Below are positions 16,221 to 24,649 of a DNA stretch of 62,323 nt, piece by piece (within the stretch, counting starts at the first letter, position 1; each line of letters starts with the position of its first letter). The translations under genes and the position numbers were made by a program. The stretch lies in the NCBI RefSeq assembly GCF_000367365.1, contig NZ_BARF01000012.1, forward strand, positions 1-62,323. The letters are read 5' to 3'. Source of the stretch: Streptomyces prunicolor NBRC 13075. GTDB taxonomy: Bacteria > Actinomycetota > Actinomycetes > Streptomycetales > Streptomycetaceae. Under the pieces are notes generated by a model that worked only from the letters and a program-made list of their open reading frames with translations, was not told the origin of the DNA and did no database searches.

Positions 16221-16622
16221 TCAGGCGACCACAGTCACCGCATGCGCATCCATCCGCTCGGCAGACAAAATCGCCGCCGCAGTATCCGCACGCGACGCCG
16301 CAACAACCAACGCCCGCCCGGCAAGCGCGTGCGCCTTCAGGTGCAGGGCATCCAAACGCGCCGTAGAAGAGGCGGTAGCCGCACGGCTGGGCGAGGCACC
16401 CCCACGCAACCGCGTGAGCTGCCCGGCAAGCCTCTCCGCAGCCACATCCAGCTCGTCGGAAGGCTCCAGTGCCCGCAGTTCATCGGTCACCGCAAGCAGC
16501 GCAGCGAGATGCCCCGCAAGCTGAATATCCAGTTCCTCCTCACGCGACCGATGAGGAAAGTCGGAGGATGACGTGCGGGCCACCGTGCTGTGGACCGACT
16601 TGCTGCGGATCGGTTCGTACAT
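16221..16622 (-). CDS. Hypothetical small helical protein
   Basis: 133 residues, not recognised. After a basic, Ser/Thr-rich start (MYEPIRSKSVHSTVARTSSS) it is a helical, Ala/Leu-rich protein (LDIQLAGHLAALLAVTDELR; LDALHLKAHALAGRALVVAA) without membrane segment or signal peptide. The start at 16622 is preferred over 16655 because AGGAGA lies 7 nt upstream. That ribosome site is inside a 10-bp hairpin (16628-16653), so translation may be controlled. The gene stands alone. Codon use is normal for the neighbourhood. Confidence 0.7.
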   Translation of the reverse strand: MYEPIRSKSVHSTVARTSSSDFPHRSREEELDIQLAGHLAALLAVTDELRALEPSDELDVAAERLAGQLTRLRGGASPSRAATASSTARLDALHLKAHALAGRALVVAASRADTAAAILSAERMDAHAVTVVA

Positions 16623-16627
16623 GGCAT

Positions 16628-16653
16628 GGTCTCCTGTGCTCAGACAGGAAACC
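16628..16653 (-). promoter_or_regulatory. Leader hairpin that buries the ribosome-binding site
   Basis: In the minus-strand RNA GGUUUCCUGU pairs with ACAGGAGACC around a 6-nt loop: 10 pairs including one G-U. The AGGAGA used by the gene starting at 16622 is in the 3' arm. It could be an RNA switch, a protein-binding site or a DNA operator. Confidence 0.45.
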
Positions 16654-16661
16654 ATCCTAGC

Positions 16662-16676
16662 TTAGATCTCGTCTAA
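16662..16676. promoter_or_regulatory. Inverted repeat, operator candidate
   Basis: TTAGA-TCTCG-TCTAA is a 15-bp inverted repeat 40 nt upstream of the start at 16622 and within 100 nt of the end of the aminotransferase gene. It has the size of a dimeric-repressor site; the regulator is unknown. Confidence 0.4.
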
Positions 16677-16754
16677 AGTTGTGCTGGCCGAAAATTTGGC
16701 CGGAAGAACCCCAAGAAATCTGCCCCGCGAGGTTTACGGCGGCTCCAGCACCGT

Positions 16755-17966
16755 TTACGGCTGGCTGTACCCGTCCAGGAAGTTCCCGATCCGCGTCACC
16801 GCGTCCCGCAGATCCCCGACCGAGGGCAGCGTCACGACCCGGAAGTGATCGGGCTCGGACCAGTTGAACCCGGTGCCGTGGACGACCATGATCTTCTCCT
16901 GGCGCAGCAGATCGAGGACCAGCTGGCGGTCGTCCTTGACCTTGAAGACCTGCGGATCCAGCCGCGGGAACAGATACAGCGCCCCCTTCGGCTTCACGCA
17001 GGTCACGCCCGGGATCTGGGTCAGCAGCTCGTACGCGACATCCCGCTGCTCCTTGAGCCGCCCACCCGGAAGTACCAGGTCGTTGATGGTCTGCCGCCCG
17101 CTGAGCGCGGCGACGACCCCGTGCTGCCCGGGCATGTTGGCGCAGAGCCGCATATTGGCCAGGATCGTCAGACCCTCGATATAGGAGTCGGCGTGCGCGC
17201 GCGGCCCGGAGATCGACATCCAGCCCACCCGGTATCCGGCCACCCGGTACGCCTTCGACATGCCGTTGAAGGTGAGGGTGAGCAGGTCCGGGGCGACCTT
17301 CGCGGTCGGGGTGTGCGTGGCGCCGTCGTAGAGGATCTTGTCGTAGATCTCGTCGGAGCAGACGAGGAGGTTGTGACGGCGGGCGATGTCGGTGAGGCCC
17401 TTGATCATCGCCTCGTCGTACACCGCGCCGGTCGGGTTGTTCGGGTTGATGACGACGATCGCCTTGGTGCGGTCGGAGACCTTGCGCTCCACGTCGGCGA
17501 GGTCGGGCATCCAGTCGGACTGCTCGTCGCAGCGGTAGTGGACGGCGGTGCCGCCGGAGAGGGAGACGGCGGCGGTCCACAGCGGGTAGTCCGGCGACGG
17601 TACGAGGACCTCGTCGCCGTCGTCGAGCAGGCCCTGCATCGCCATGACGATCAGCTCGGAGACGCCGTTGCCGATGAAGACGTGTTCCACGTCCGTCTCG
17701 ATGCCCAGGGTCTGGTTGTGCATGACGACCGCGCGCCGGGCGGCCAGCAGCCCCTTGGCGTCGCCGTACCCGTGCGCCGACGACACGTTCCGGAGGATGT
17801 CCTCCAGGATCTCGGGCGGACACTCGAACCCGAACGCGGCCGGGTTGCCCGTGTTGAGCTTCAGGATGCGGTGGCCTGCCGCCTCCAGACGCATCGCCTC
17901 TTCGAGAACCGGGCCCCGGATCTCGTAACAGACATTGGAGAGCTTGGTCGACTGGATCACCTGCAT
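16755..17966 (-). CDS. alaA: Alanine aminotransferase, AlaA type (PLP-dependent, class I)
   Basis: 403 residues. Fold-type I aminotransferase closely resembling E. coli AlaA along its whole length: NVCYEIRGPVLEEAMRLEAA, LNTGNPAAFGFECP, IGNGVSELIVMAMQGLL, VINPNNPTGAVY, then the PLP lysine in TLTFNGMSKAYRVAGYRVGW, and RLCANMP. It makes alanine from pyruvate and glutamate in the cytosol. The ATG at 17966 has no clear Shine-Dalgarno. A -10-like TAAGCT (minus strand) ends 7 nt upstream, so the message may be leaderless. Upstream is a divergent-family immunity-like gene in the same direction, 74 nt away. Confidence 0.93.
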   Translation of the reverse strand: MQVIQSTKLSNVCYEIRGPVLEEAMRLEAAGHRILKLNTGNPAAFGFECPPEILEDILRNVSSAHGYGDAKGLLAARRAVVMHNQTLGIETDVEHVFIGNGVSELIVMAMQGLLDDGDEVLVPSPDYPLWTAAVSLSGGTAVHYRCDEQSDWMPDLADVERKVSDRTKAIVVINPNNPTGAVYDEAMIKGLTDIARRHNLLVCSDEIYDKILYDGATHTPTAKVAPDLLTLTFNGMSKAYRVAGYRVGWMSISGPRAHADSYIEGLTILANMRLCANMPGQHGVVAALSGRQTINDLVLPGGRLKEQRDVAYELLTQIPGVTCVKPKGALYLFPRLDPQVFKVKDDRQLVLDLLRQEKIMVVHGTGFNWSEPDHFRVVTLPSVGDLRDAVTRIGNFLDGYSQP

Positions 17967-18040
17967 GTCGGTGAGCTTACGGCGGGGTAACGAGACTTGG
18001 CTCGTGCTTTCCGCCACATGAGACGCGCCGGTTTCGACTG

Positions 18041-18568
18041 CTATCGCCGGTTGTCGTTCGGGAGCCCGGGTGGGACTGACGTCGATCCGCGGGTGGGGGA
18101 GGAGGCCAGGGCGAGATCCCACTGGTCGGCTGCGTGGAGAAGCGCGGCTGTGTCCACGCGCAGATTCACGAAGTACTGGTAGATGTCCACTCGGTGATCT
18201 CCCTGCCGCCAGGGGGGAGCCGCCTCCATGGAGAGGTGCACGCGGATCACTGCCCCGGCCTTGCTCCGGTCGGCGAGGCTGAAGGCCAGGACCGGCTCGT
18301 TGAACCACGTGTCCGGGGACATATAGCCCTCGGCGTCGGGTCGGGTGACGGCCACTGTCCCCTGGGCCACTCCCCGTAGCCAGCCGATGATCTCGCGGGC
18401 CTCGTGGGCCAGCAGAGCCGGGTCGGCGAAGGGCCATCCGCCCTCGGACGTGGTCACCTTGCCGCCAATGACGAGCCAGTTGTCGTCGTAGCGGTTGCCT
18501 CGGGTCCCGGCGAACTGATAGCGCAGGGGGCGGAGTTCGACGCTCTTTACGTGATCGATCAAAAGCAC
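18041..18568 (-). CDS. WapI-like immunity family protein (orphan)
   Basis: 175 residues from GTG 18568. The pattern [63 protein letters not shown] and [20 protein letters not shown] matches what I know as WapI-family immunity proteins of Streptomyces. Such proteins neutralise contact-dependent or polymorphic toxins. No toxin gene lies beside it; the upstream 300 bp looks like decayed coding DNA. It may therefore be an orphan immunity gene kept after loss of its toxin, or a domesticated regulator. No clear ribosome site is seen before the GTG, so the start is uncertain. Confidence 0.65.
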   Translation of the reverse strand: MLLIDHVKSVELRPLRYQFAGTRGNRYDDNWLVIGGKVTTSEGGWPFADPALLAHEAREIIGWLRGVAQGTVAVTRPDAEGYMSPDTWFNEPVLAFSLADRSKAGAVIRVHLSMEAAPPWRQGDHRVDIYQYFVNLRVDTAALLHAADQWDLALASSPTRGSTSVPPGLPNDNRR

Positions 18569-18875
18569 CGCGCCAGGATGTCACGACCTTCGACGTGTTC
18601 TACGGTGCGCGGGTGATCAGGGTGCCGCCGCGGCTCAAGGACGGCGACGCTCACCGTGATCGCCTCCCCGTTCGGGATGACCGGGCTGGTCGACCGGCTC
18701 TGGCATGAGCTGTCCCTCGATCCCGGGGCCCGCGCCAGGGCATGCGTGGAAATCCGCCAACCCCCGTCCTGAAACCGCTCCTTGCCCCCACCCCCCTCAA
18801 CGATCACAATGCCCATGACAAAAAGACGGCGGCCGGAAGATCTCCGGTCGCCTCGTCATAAGAGGGGACCCCCAC
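18569..18875. other. 307-bp stretch without a clear gene, possible gene remnant plus protease leader
   Basis: The plus strand holds a short frame ending TGA near 18771 (read as LTVIASPFGMTGLVDRLWHE and onward) that looks coding but has no start or upstream domain, as expected of a gene tail left after deletion. The minus-strand frame 18559-18816 looks non-coding. From 18815 on lies the protease leader hairpin. Confidence 0.35.
18815..18859 (+). promoter_or_regulatory. Leader hairpin upstream of the secreted protease gene
   Basis: GGCGGCCGGA (18828-18837) and TCCGGTCGCC (18843-18852) pair with one mismatch around a 5-nt loop. ATGAC (18815-18819) and GTCAT (18855-18859) extend the fold. It ends just before the AGAGGGG ribosome site (18861-18867). 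It may be a leader structure or a terminator for incoming transcription. Confidence 0.5.
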
Positions 18876-19712
18876 ATGAACAAGCCTCTCCTTGCCGCGC
18901 TCTCCACCCTGGCGATAGCCGGGGCGGGCGTGGCACCCGCGGTCGCGGCGCCCCAAGCCGCTCCCCAGGCGGCGGCCGTGACCGTCGACTTCGCCGGCAT
19001 CGTCTCGCTCAGCAACTGCTCCGGCTCGGTCATCCGCTTCCCGAACTCGACCGACACCGCTCCGGCGCTGGTCATGACCAACGGCCACTGCCTGGAGACC
19101 GGATTCCCGGAGCCCGGTGAGGTCATCACCGGTCAGTCCTCCAGCCGTACCTTCGGGCTGCTGAACTCGGCCGGCACCAAGGTCGCCACGCTCCGCGCCA
19201 ACCAGGTCGTCTACTCGACGATGACCGACACGGACGTGACGATCTACCGCACCACCACCACGTACGCGGCGATCAAGAGCGCGTACGGCATCAGCCCGCT
19301 CACCGTGAGCGCCACGCACCCGACCGCCGGCACCGCCATCAAAGTCGTCTCCGGCTACTGGAAGACGATCTACAGCTGCAGCATCGACGGGTTCGTGTAC
19401 CGGCTGAAGGAGGGTGACTGGACCTGGAAGGACTCGGTCCGTTACACCTCCGCCTGCAACACCATCGGCGGCACCTCCGGCTCCCCGGTCATCGACACCA
19501 GCACCGGCCAGGTCGTCGCCGTGAACAACACGGGCAACGAGGACGGCGAGACCTGCACCGAGAACAACCCGTGCGAGGTCTCCGAGAACGGCACGGTGAC
19601 CGTCCGCGAGGGCATCAACTACGCCGAGGAGACCTACAACATCCCGGCCTGCTTCACCTCGGCCAACGTGCTCGCCCTCAGTGCGTCCACCTGCACGCTG
19701 CCCAAGCCGTAA
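18876..19712 (+). CDS. Secreted trypsin-like (S1) serine protease
   Basis: 278 residues. A signal peptide ends near residue 26 (STLAIAGAGVAPAVAAPQA). The catalytic triad can be read: His in MTNGHCLETG near 73, Asp in TMTDTDVTIYR near 116, and Ser in NTIGGTSGSPVID near 202, with GGTSGSP as the active-site motif. Several cysteines suggest disulfides. There is a short propeptide-like Gln/Ala-rich stretch but no large pro-region of the alpha-lytic type. Start ATG with AGAGGGG 8 nt upstream. It is a monocistronic extracellular enzyme, probably used in nutrient release during growth on protein. Confidence 0.88.
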   Translation: MNKPLLAALSTLAIAGAGVAPAVAAPQAAPQAAAVTVDFAGIVSLSNCSGSVIRFPNSTDTAPALVMTNGHCLETGFPEPGEVITGQSSSRTFGLLNSAGTKVATLRANQVVYSTMTDTDVTIYRTTTTYAAIKSAYGISPLTVSATHPTAGTAIKVVSGYWKTIYSCSIDGFVYRLKEGDWTWKDSVRYTSACNTIGGTSGSPVIDTSTGQVVAVNNTGNEDGETCTENNPCEVSENGTVTVREGINYAEETYNIPACFTSANVLALSASTCTLPKP

Positions 19713-19738
19713 GGCCGAGGCTTTTCCCAGGTCGTAAG

Positions 19739-21346
19739 TCAGGCAGGGGAGTTGGCGTTCCGTCGCACGGGACTGCGACGGACCGACCGCCCCGCCAGTA
19801 CGTCCGTGCGCCGGCCGTCCTCGATCACGAAACGGCCGTCGATCAGCACGTGCGGGATGCCGGTCGGGAGCGTTCGCGGCTCCTCGAACGTCGAACCCGC
19901 CGCCACCGTCGCGGGGTTGAACAACACCAGGTCCGCGCGGTAGCCCTCCTTGACCAGGCCCCGGTCGGGCAGGCGCAGCCGTGCCGCCGGGCGGGAGGTG
20001 AGATGCGCTACGCACTCCTCCAGGGGCAGGATTCCCAACTCCCGTACGTAGTGGCCGAGATAGCGCGGGAACGTGCCGTACGCCCGCGGATGCGGCTTCG
20101 CGCCCTGGAGGATGCCGTCCGAGCCGCCGGTGTGGACGCGGTGCCGCATGATCTGCCGGACGTTCTCCTCATGGCCCACGTGCTGGAGGATCGACGGGGC
20201 GAGCCGGTCGGCGAGGAGCAGGTGACGGGCCGTTGTCCAGCTGTCGAGGCGGTGGCCTACGTACCCCGCCAGCGCCGGATCCGTGACCCCCGAGATCTCG
20301 ATCGTGTCCCACTCCATCGGCACCCCGTGGCAGCCGTCCGAGCCGATCACCTCGAGGTGGTGGCGGATACGGTCGGCGGTCTCGTCGTCCGCCAGCCGCC
20401 GCAGGATCTCGTCCGGGCCGCCCTCGCTCGCCCAACTCGGCAGCATCGCCACGAGAGTTGTGCAGCCGGGCGTGTAGGGATAAGTGTCCAGGCTGATGTC
20501 CGCGCCGGCCGTCAGCGCCTCGTCCAGGAGCGTCAGCAACTCCGGCGCCCGGCCCTCGTTCACGCCGAAGTTCATGGTGGCGTGGGCGAGGTGGAGGGAG
20601 CAGCCTGCTTCCCTCGTCAGTTCCACCATCTCCGCGTAGGCCTCCAGCGCGCCCGCGCCGTACGAACGGTGGTGCGGGCAGTAGTAGCCGCCGTACGACG
20701 CCACCACCCGGCAGAGTTCGGTGAGTTCGGCGTCCTTGGCGTACATGCCGGGCGTGTAGGTGAGCCCGGACGACATGCCGACCGCGCCCTGTTCCATGCC
20801 CTCGGCGACCAACTGCCGCATCCGGTCCAGCTCTTGGGGCGTCGCCTCCCGGTCCTCCCAGCCGACGACGAGCATCCGGACCGTGCCCTGCGGGATCAAG
20901 TAGGCCGCGTTGACGGCCACTCCACGATCCAGCCGGTCCAAGTACTCGCCCACCGACCGCCAGTCGAAGTCGATGTCGTCGCCGTACCCGTTCCACCCGG
21001 TGATCGTCGACCGCACCTCGGCGAGTGTGCGGTCGTCGACGGGGGCGTACGACAGCCCGTCCTGGCCGATGACTTCGAGGGTCACCCCCTGCGCGGCCTT
21101 GGCGCTGTGGTCCGGGTCGCGGAGCAGCGCCAGGTCGCTGTGGGCGTGCATGTCGATGAAGCCGGGGGAGAGGACCAGGCCCTCCGCGTTCAACTCCCGG
21201 CGCGCCTTGGGGCGTTGACAGCCCGCCGCCGCGGCCTCCTGCACGATTGAGACGATCCGGCCGCCGTCCACGACCACGTCGGCGCGGTACGAGGGGCCGC
21301 CGCTGCCGTCGACGACGTCCGCGTCCCGGATGACCAGCTCTTCCAT
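19739..21346 (-). CDS. N-acyl-D-amino acid deacylase (D-aminoacylase)
   Basis: 535 residues, amidohydrolase superfamily. It removes acyl groups from N-acyl-D-amino acids to give free D-amino acids. Metal-site motifs are present: SPGFIDMHAHSD near residue 65, the region around YYCPHHRSYGAG, CSLHLAHATMNFG, and HTGGSDGILQGAKPHPRAYG near 365, with the late aspartate. ATG 21346 is chosen over 21352 because GGAGG is 7 nt upstream of it but only 1 nt from the other. It follows the deaminase gene by 43 nt in the same direction, so the products feed each other. The cluster IclR regulator probably controls both. Confidence 0.9.
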   Translation of the reverse strand: MEELVIRDADVVDGSGGPSYRADVVVDGGRIVSIVQEAAAAGCQRPKARRELNAEGLVLSPGFIDMHAHSDLALLRDPDHSAKAAQGVTLEVIGQDGLSYAPVDDRTLAEVRSTITGWNGYGDDIDFDWRSVGEYLDRLDRGVAVNAAYLIPQGTVRMLVVGWEDREATPQELDRMRQLVAEGMEQGAVGMSSGLTYTPGMYAKDAELTELCRVVASYGGYYCPHHRSYGAGALEAYAEMVELTREAGCSLHLAHATMNFGVNEGRAPELLTLLDEALTAGADISLDTYPYTPGCTTLVAMLPSWASEGGPDEILRRLADDETADRIRHHLEVIGSDGCHGVPMEWDTIEISGVTDPALAGYVGHRLDSWTTARHLLLADRLAPSILQHVGHEENVRQIMRHRVHTGGSDGILQGAKPHPRAYGTFPRYLGHYVRELGILPLEECVAHLTSRPAARLRLPDRGLVKEGYRADLVLFNPATVAAGSTFEEPRTLPTGIPHVLIDGRFVIEDGRRTDVLAGRSVRRSPVRRNANSPA

Positions 21347-21389
21347 GCCCATGCCTCCAGCGGGGTCCGATACGGCCTCTGTACGGCCT

Positions 21390-22673
21390 TTAGAAGAACG
21401 TGCGGATGTAGTCGACGACCGTCCCGTCCGCCTCCGCCACCGGGATCAACTGCCACTTGTCGAAGGACGTGCAGGGGTGGGACAGGCCCATCCCGATCCA
21501 GTCACCCACCTCCAGGTCCGCCTCGGGCGTCGTCCGCAGCCAGGCGTGCTGGTCGGAAAGGCCCGTGACCTCGACGCCGGTCGCCGGGCGCTCGGTGCCG
21601 TCGCGGCGGACCACCTGGGCGAAGGGGAGGTCGAGGTCGTAGGCCGCGTCCCGCTTGCCCGCGTTGGCGAAGGCCTGCTCGGGGGAGGGGCGGGAGGCGA
21701 CCTGCGCCCAGAGCCGGAACGCGGGCTCCAGGGCGCCCTCTTCGGGGATGCGGGTGAAGGGGGTGATCTCGCGGTAGTGGCCGTCGTCGTGCGAGACGTA
21801 GGCGCCCGAGCGCAGCAACTTCAGTGCGGGGAGGGAGAGTTCGGGCAGCTCGGCGAAGACATCGGCCACCGCGTCGAACCACGCGCTGCCCCCCGCGCTG
21901 ACCACGATCTCGTCGAGCCCGGATCCCGAGAAGCGCCCGTCCTTGTCGAACTCCACGGCGAGCGCGGTCAGTCGGCGCAACCACGCGTGCACCCGCTCCG
22001 GATCCGCCTCCGGCACCTCCCCCTCGTACCCGGCGACCCCCACCAACCGCAGCGTCCCTACGGCGGCCACCGCGTCCGCGACCGCCGCGCACTCCGCCTC
22101 CGTGCGCACGCCGGTGCGGGCGCCCTCGCCGGCGGCCAGTTCGACGACGACGTCCAGCGGGCGGGCGGCGTCGCGCAGGGCCGCGTCCATCAACTCGACC
22201 CCGCGCACGGAGTCGACGTAGCAGATGAAGCGGAAGGCGGGGTCGGTGTCCAGCTCCGACGAGATCCACTTCAGGGCGGACGGGTCGACCACTTCGTTCG
22301 CGAGGAAGATGCGGTCGATGCCGAACTGCCTTGCCACGCGCATCTGGTGGGGGACCGCGAGGGTGATGCCCCAGGCGCCGTGGGCGAGTTGGCGGTGGAA
22401 GAGCTGGGGGGCCATGGAGGTCTTGCCGTGTGGGGCGAAGGCGAGGCCGTGGCGGGTCGCGTAGGTCTCCATGAGGCGGAGGTTGTGGTCCAGGCGCTCG
22501 GCGGAGAGGGCGAGGACGGGGGTGGTGAAGCCGTCGGTGAAGAGGTTGCGGCGCTGGGCCGACAACTCGGCGACCGTGAGGCCGTCCGCGTCCGGGGGGA
22601 GGCCCTTGAAACGGTGGTCGACGCGTTCCCCGGCGAGCCGGGCGAGCGCTTCGGTACCGGTGTCGCGGACCAT
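21390..22673 (-). CDS. DSD1-family PLP-dependent D-amino acid deaminase/aldolase
   Basis: 427 residues, fold-type III PLP enzyme. FAPHGKTSMAPQLFHRQL near residue 80 carries the PLP lysine in the D-serine dehydratase / D-threonine aldolase pattern. The C-terminal HPCTSFDKWQLIPV holds the His and Cys of the zinc site typical of eukaryotic-type D-serine dehydratase. LAAGEGARTGVRTEAE and YEGEVPEA are family barrel segments. The likely reaction is deamination of D-serine or related D-amino acids to the keto acid, through an enamine that the neighbouring RidA would hydrolyse. It is divergent from the kinase-IclR-ridA arm, with a shared control region. Confidence 0.85.
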   Translation of the reverse strand: MVRDTGTEALARLAGERVDHRFKGLPPDADGLTVAELSAQRRNLFTDGFTTPVLALSAERLDHNLRLMETYATRHGLAFAPHGKTSMAPQLFHRQLAHGAWGITLAVPHQMRVARQFGIDRIFLANEVVDPSALKWISSELDTDPAFRFICYVDSVRGVELMDAALRDAARPLDVVVELAAGEGARTGVRTEAECAAVADAVAAVGTLRLVGVAGYEGEVPEADPERVHAWLRRLTALAVEFDKDGRFSGSGLDEIVVSAGGSAWFDAVADVFAELPELSLPALKLLRSGAYVSHDDGHYREITPFTRIPEEGALEPAFRLWAQVASRPSPEQAFANAGKRDAAYDLDLPFAQVVRRDGTERPATGVEVTGLSDQHAWLRTTPEADLEVGDWIGMGLSHPCTSFDKWQLIPVAEADGTVVDYIRTFF

Positions 22674-22694
22674 GGGGCCTCCCTGAGCTGGAGT

Positions 22695-22711
22695 GTTGCA
22701 ATCTCTGCAAC
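22695..22711. promoter_or_regulatory. IclR operator candidate in the divergent D-amino-acid promoter
   Basis: GTTGCA-ATCTC-TGCAAC is a perfect 6-bp inverted repeat with 5-bp spacer, 22 nt before the deaminase start. A third TTGC half-site (22717-22720) follows. Size and placement fit an IclR-type dimer site. Confidence 0.55.
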
Positions 22712-22811
22712 CTTCATTGCGTATATCGCTTACCGCTGTCTAACATCTCGCCCAACACCGGGTCAACGGAGCCGCCATCACCCGGCGCACCGACGAGGAG
22801 CCATCACCATC

Positions 22812-23858
22812 GTGACCGCCGACGGACAGTCCACCGCCGCCCGTGACGTCGTGGACGTCGTAGCGCTGGGCGAGTCCATGGTCACGTTCCTACCCGGCCG
22901 GGCGGGCCGCCTCGCCGACGTGCCGTCCTTCGATCGCGCCATCGGCGGCGCCGAGTCGAATGTCGCGTGCGTGCTGGCCGCCGCCGGGCACACCGTCCGG
23001 TGGGTCAGCCGGGTGGGGGCGGACGGCTTCGGCGATCATCTCGTCGAGACCATCGGTGGGTACGGGGTGGATGTGTCCGCCGTACGACGTGATCCCGCGC
23101 GGCCGACCGGCATCTACTTCCGCACCGCCGGGGACCGGGCCACCGACGCGCACGAAGTGGCGTACTACCGGGCCGGGTCCGCCGCCTCCGCGATGGCCGT
23201 CGACACCGTGGACCTGGCCGCCGTACGGGCCGGGCGGGTGCTGCACCTGTCGGGGATCACCCCGATGCTGTCCGCGGACTGTCTCGGGCTGGTGCGTGAG
23301 CTGACCGCGATCCGTGCGCACCGCCCGCTGATCTCCTTCGACGTCAACCACCGCCCGGCGCTGGGGCGTTCGGCCGACGGGCCGAGCGTGCTGCTGGAGC
23401 TGGCGCGCGACGCCGACCTCGTGTTCGTCGGTGAGGACGAGGCCGCCGAGGTCTGGGGGCTCGTCGGGGCCGATGCCGTACGGGACGCGTTCCCCGACCC
23501 CGAGACGCTCGTCGTCAAGCAGGGCGGACGCGGGGCCACCGTCTACCACCGGGGCGACGCCACCTTCGTGGCCGCGCCGCACGTCGACGTCGTCGCCGAG
23601 GTGGGTGCCGGGGACGCCTTCGCCGCCGGGTTCCTCTCCGCGACCCTGCGGGGACTTCCCGTACGGGACCGGCTGCGGCACGGGCATCTCACGGCCGCCG
23701 CCGCCCTCACCGTCCCCGGCGACCTCGCCGCGCCCCCGGCCCGCGAGCACGCCGACCGGCTGGTCGCCCTGGACGACGAGGCGTGGGGGAGACTTCGACT
23801 CGGCCCCGGCTGGACCGACGCCGCCGACTGGGCCGACGAGGAGGTATGTACGCCATGA
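22812..23858 (+). CDS. PfkB-family sugar kinase (2-keto-3-deoxygluconate kinase-like)
   Basis: 348 residues from GTG 22812. PfkB/ribokinase fold: VALGESMVTFLPGRAGRLAD at the N-terminus, the glycine pair in IGGAESNVACVLAAAG, and the C-terminal catalytic and anion-hole motif EVGAGDAFAAGFLSA with the catalytic aspartate. It resembles KDG kinases, which phosphorylate 2-keto-3-deoxygluconate, but specificity cannot be told. In this place, among D-amino-acid genes, a sugar kinase is unexpected. Its stop overlaps the iclR start (ATGA). GAGGAG is 13 nt before the GTG, slightly far, so the start is probable, not certain. Confidence 0.85.
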   Translation: MTADGQSTAARDVVDVVALGESMVTFLPGRAGRLADVPSFDRAIGGAESNVACVLAAAGHTVRWVSRVGADGFGDHLVETIGGYGVDVSAVRRDPARPTGIYFRTAGDRATDAHEVAYYRAGSAASAMAVDTVDLAAVRAGRVLHLSGITPMLSADCLGLVRELTAIRAHRPLISFDVNHRPALGRSADGPSVLLELARDADLVFVGEDEAAEVWGLVGADAVRDAFPDPETLVVKQGGRGATVYHRGDATFVAAPHVDVVAEVGAGDAFAAGFLSATLRGLPVRDRLRHGHLTAAAALTVPGDLAAPPAREHADRLVALDDEAWGRLRLGPGWTDAADWADEEVCTP

Positions 23859-24625
23859 GTCAGACCGTCGACCGCGCGCTCAGTATCCTGCCGCTGCTCG
23901 CCGAGGGCCCCGCCGACCTCGGCCAGGTCGCCGAGCGCCTCGACGTCCACAAGTCGACGGCCCTGCGCCTCCTGCGCACCCTGCACGAACACGGCCTGGT
24001 CTACCGCCAGTCCGACCAGCGCTACCGGCTCGGCGCCCGCCTGATCGCCCTCGCCCAGGAGGCGATGGAGAACCTCGACATCCGCGAGATCGCCCACCCC
24101 CATCTCGCACGGCTGAACGAGCAGTGCGGTCATACCGTCCACCTCGCGGTGTACGAGGAGAACGAGGTCCTCTACATCGACAAGGTGGAGAGCCGCTACC
24201 CGGTGCGGATGTACTCGCGGATCGGGAAGCCTGTCGCCATCACCGTCGCGGGCGTGGCCAAGCTGCTGCTGGCCGACCTGCCGGAGGGCGAGCGCCGGGT
24301 ACTCGCCGACAAGCTCGAATACCCCATGTACACCGCCCGCTCCACCCCCAACGCCCCTGCTTTCCTAAGGGAGTTGGAGAAGGTGCGGGAACAGGGCTGG
24401 GCCACCGACCTCGGCGGCCACGAAGAGTCCATCAACTGCGTCGCCGCGCCGATCCGGGGCGCCGACGGACGGGTGGCCGCCGCGATGTCGGTCTCCGCGC
24501 CCAATGTCGTCGTCACCGCCGACGAACTCCTCACCCTGCTTCCACTGGTCCGTCGCACGGCGGATGCCATCAGTGGCGAGTACTCGGGCAGGACTCCAGC
24601 AACCCCTGCAAACGACTCCGCATGA
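23855..24625 (+). CDS. IclR-family transcriptional regulator
   Basis: 256 residues. The N-terminal winged helix-turn-helix is at about 1-65 (SQTVDRALSILPLLAEGPAD, LGQVAERLDVHKSTALRLLR, LVYRQSDQRYRLG). A C-terminal IclR effector domain (VHLAVYEENEVLYIDKVESR; SINCVAAPIRGADGRVAAAM) follows. ATG 23855 is used because it overlaps the kinase stop and has GAGGAGG 10 nt upstream; ATG 23846 is only 1 nt from that site. It is cotranscribed with the kinase and ridA and likely binds the inverted repeat at 22695-22711 to control both arms of the D-amino-acid cluster. The inducer is unknown. Confidence 0.9.
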   Translation: MSQTVDRALSILPLLAEGPADLGQVAERLDVHKSTALRLLRTLHEHGLVYRQSDQRYRLGARLIALAQEAMENLDIREIAHPHLARLNEQCGHTVHLAVYEENEVLYIDKVESRYPVRMYSRIGKPVAITVAGVAKLLLADLPEGERRVLADKLEYPMYTARSTPNAPAFLRELEKVREQGWATDLGGHEESINCVAAPIRGADGRVAAAMSVSAPNVVVTADELLTLLPLVRRTADAISGEYSGRTPATPANDSA

Positions 24626-24649
24626 GGGACCACGTATGAAGGATTTCGT

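Noticed and set aside
18559..18816. Minus-strand open frame of 85 residues upstream of the WapI-like gene
   Set aside because: It overlaps that gene, shows no family pattern, no ribosome site and biased Arg/Pro use. It was treated as non-coding.
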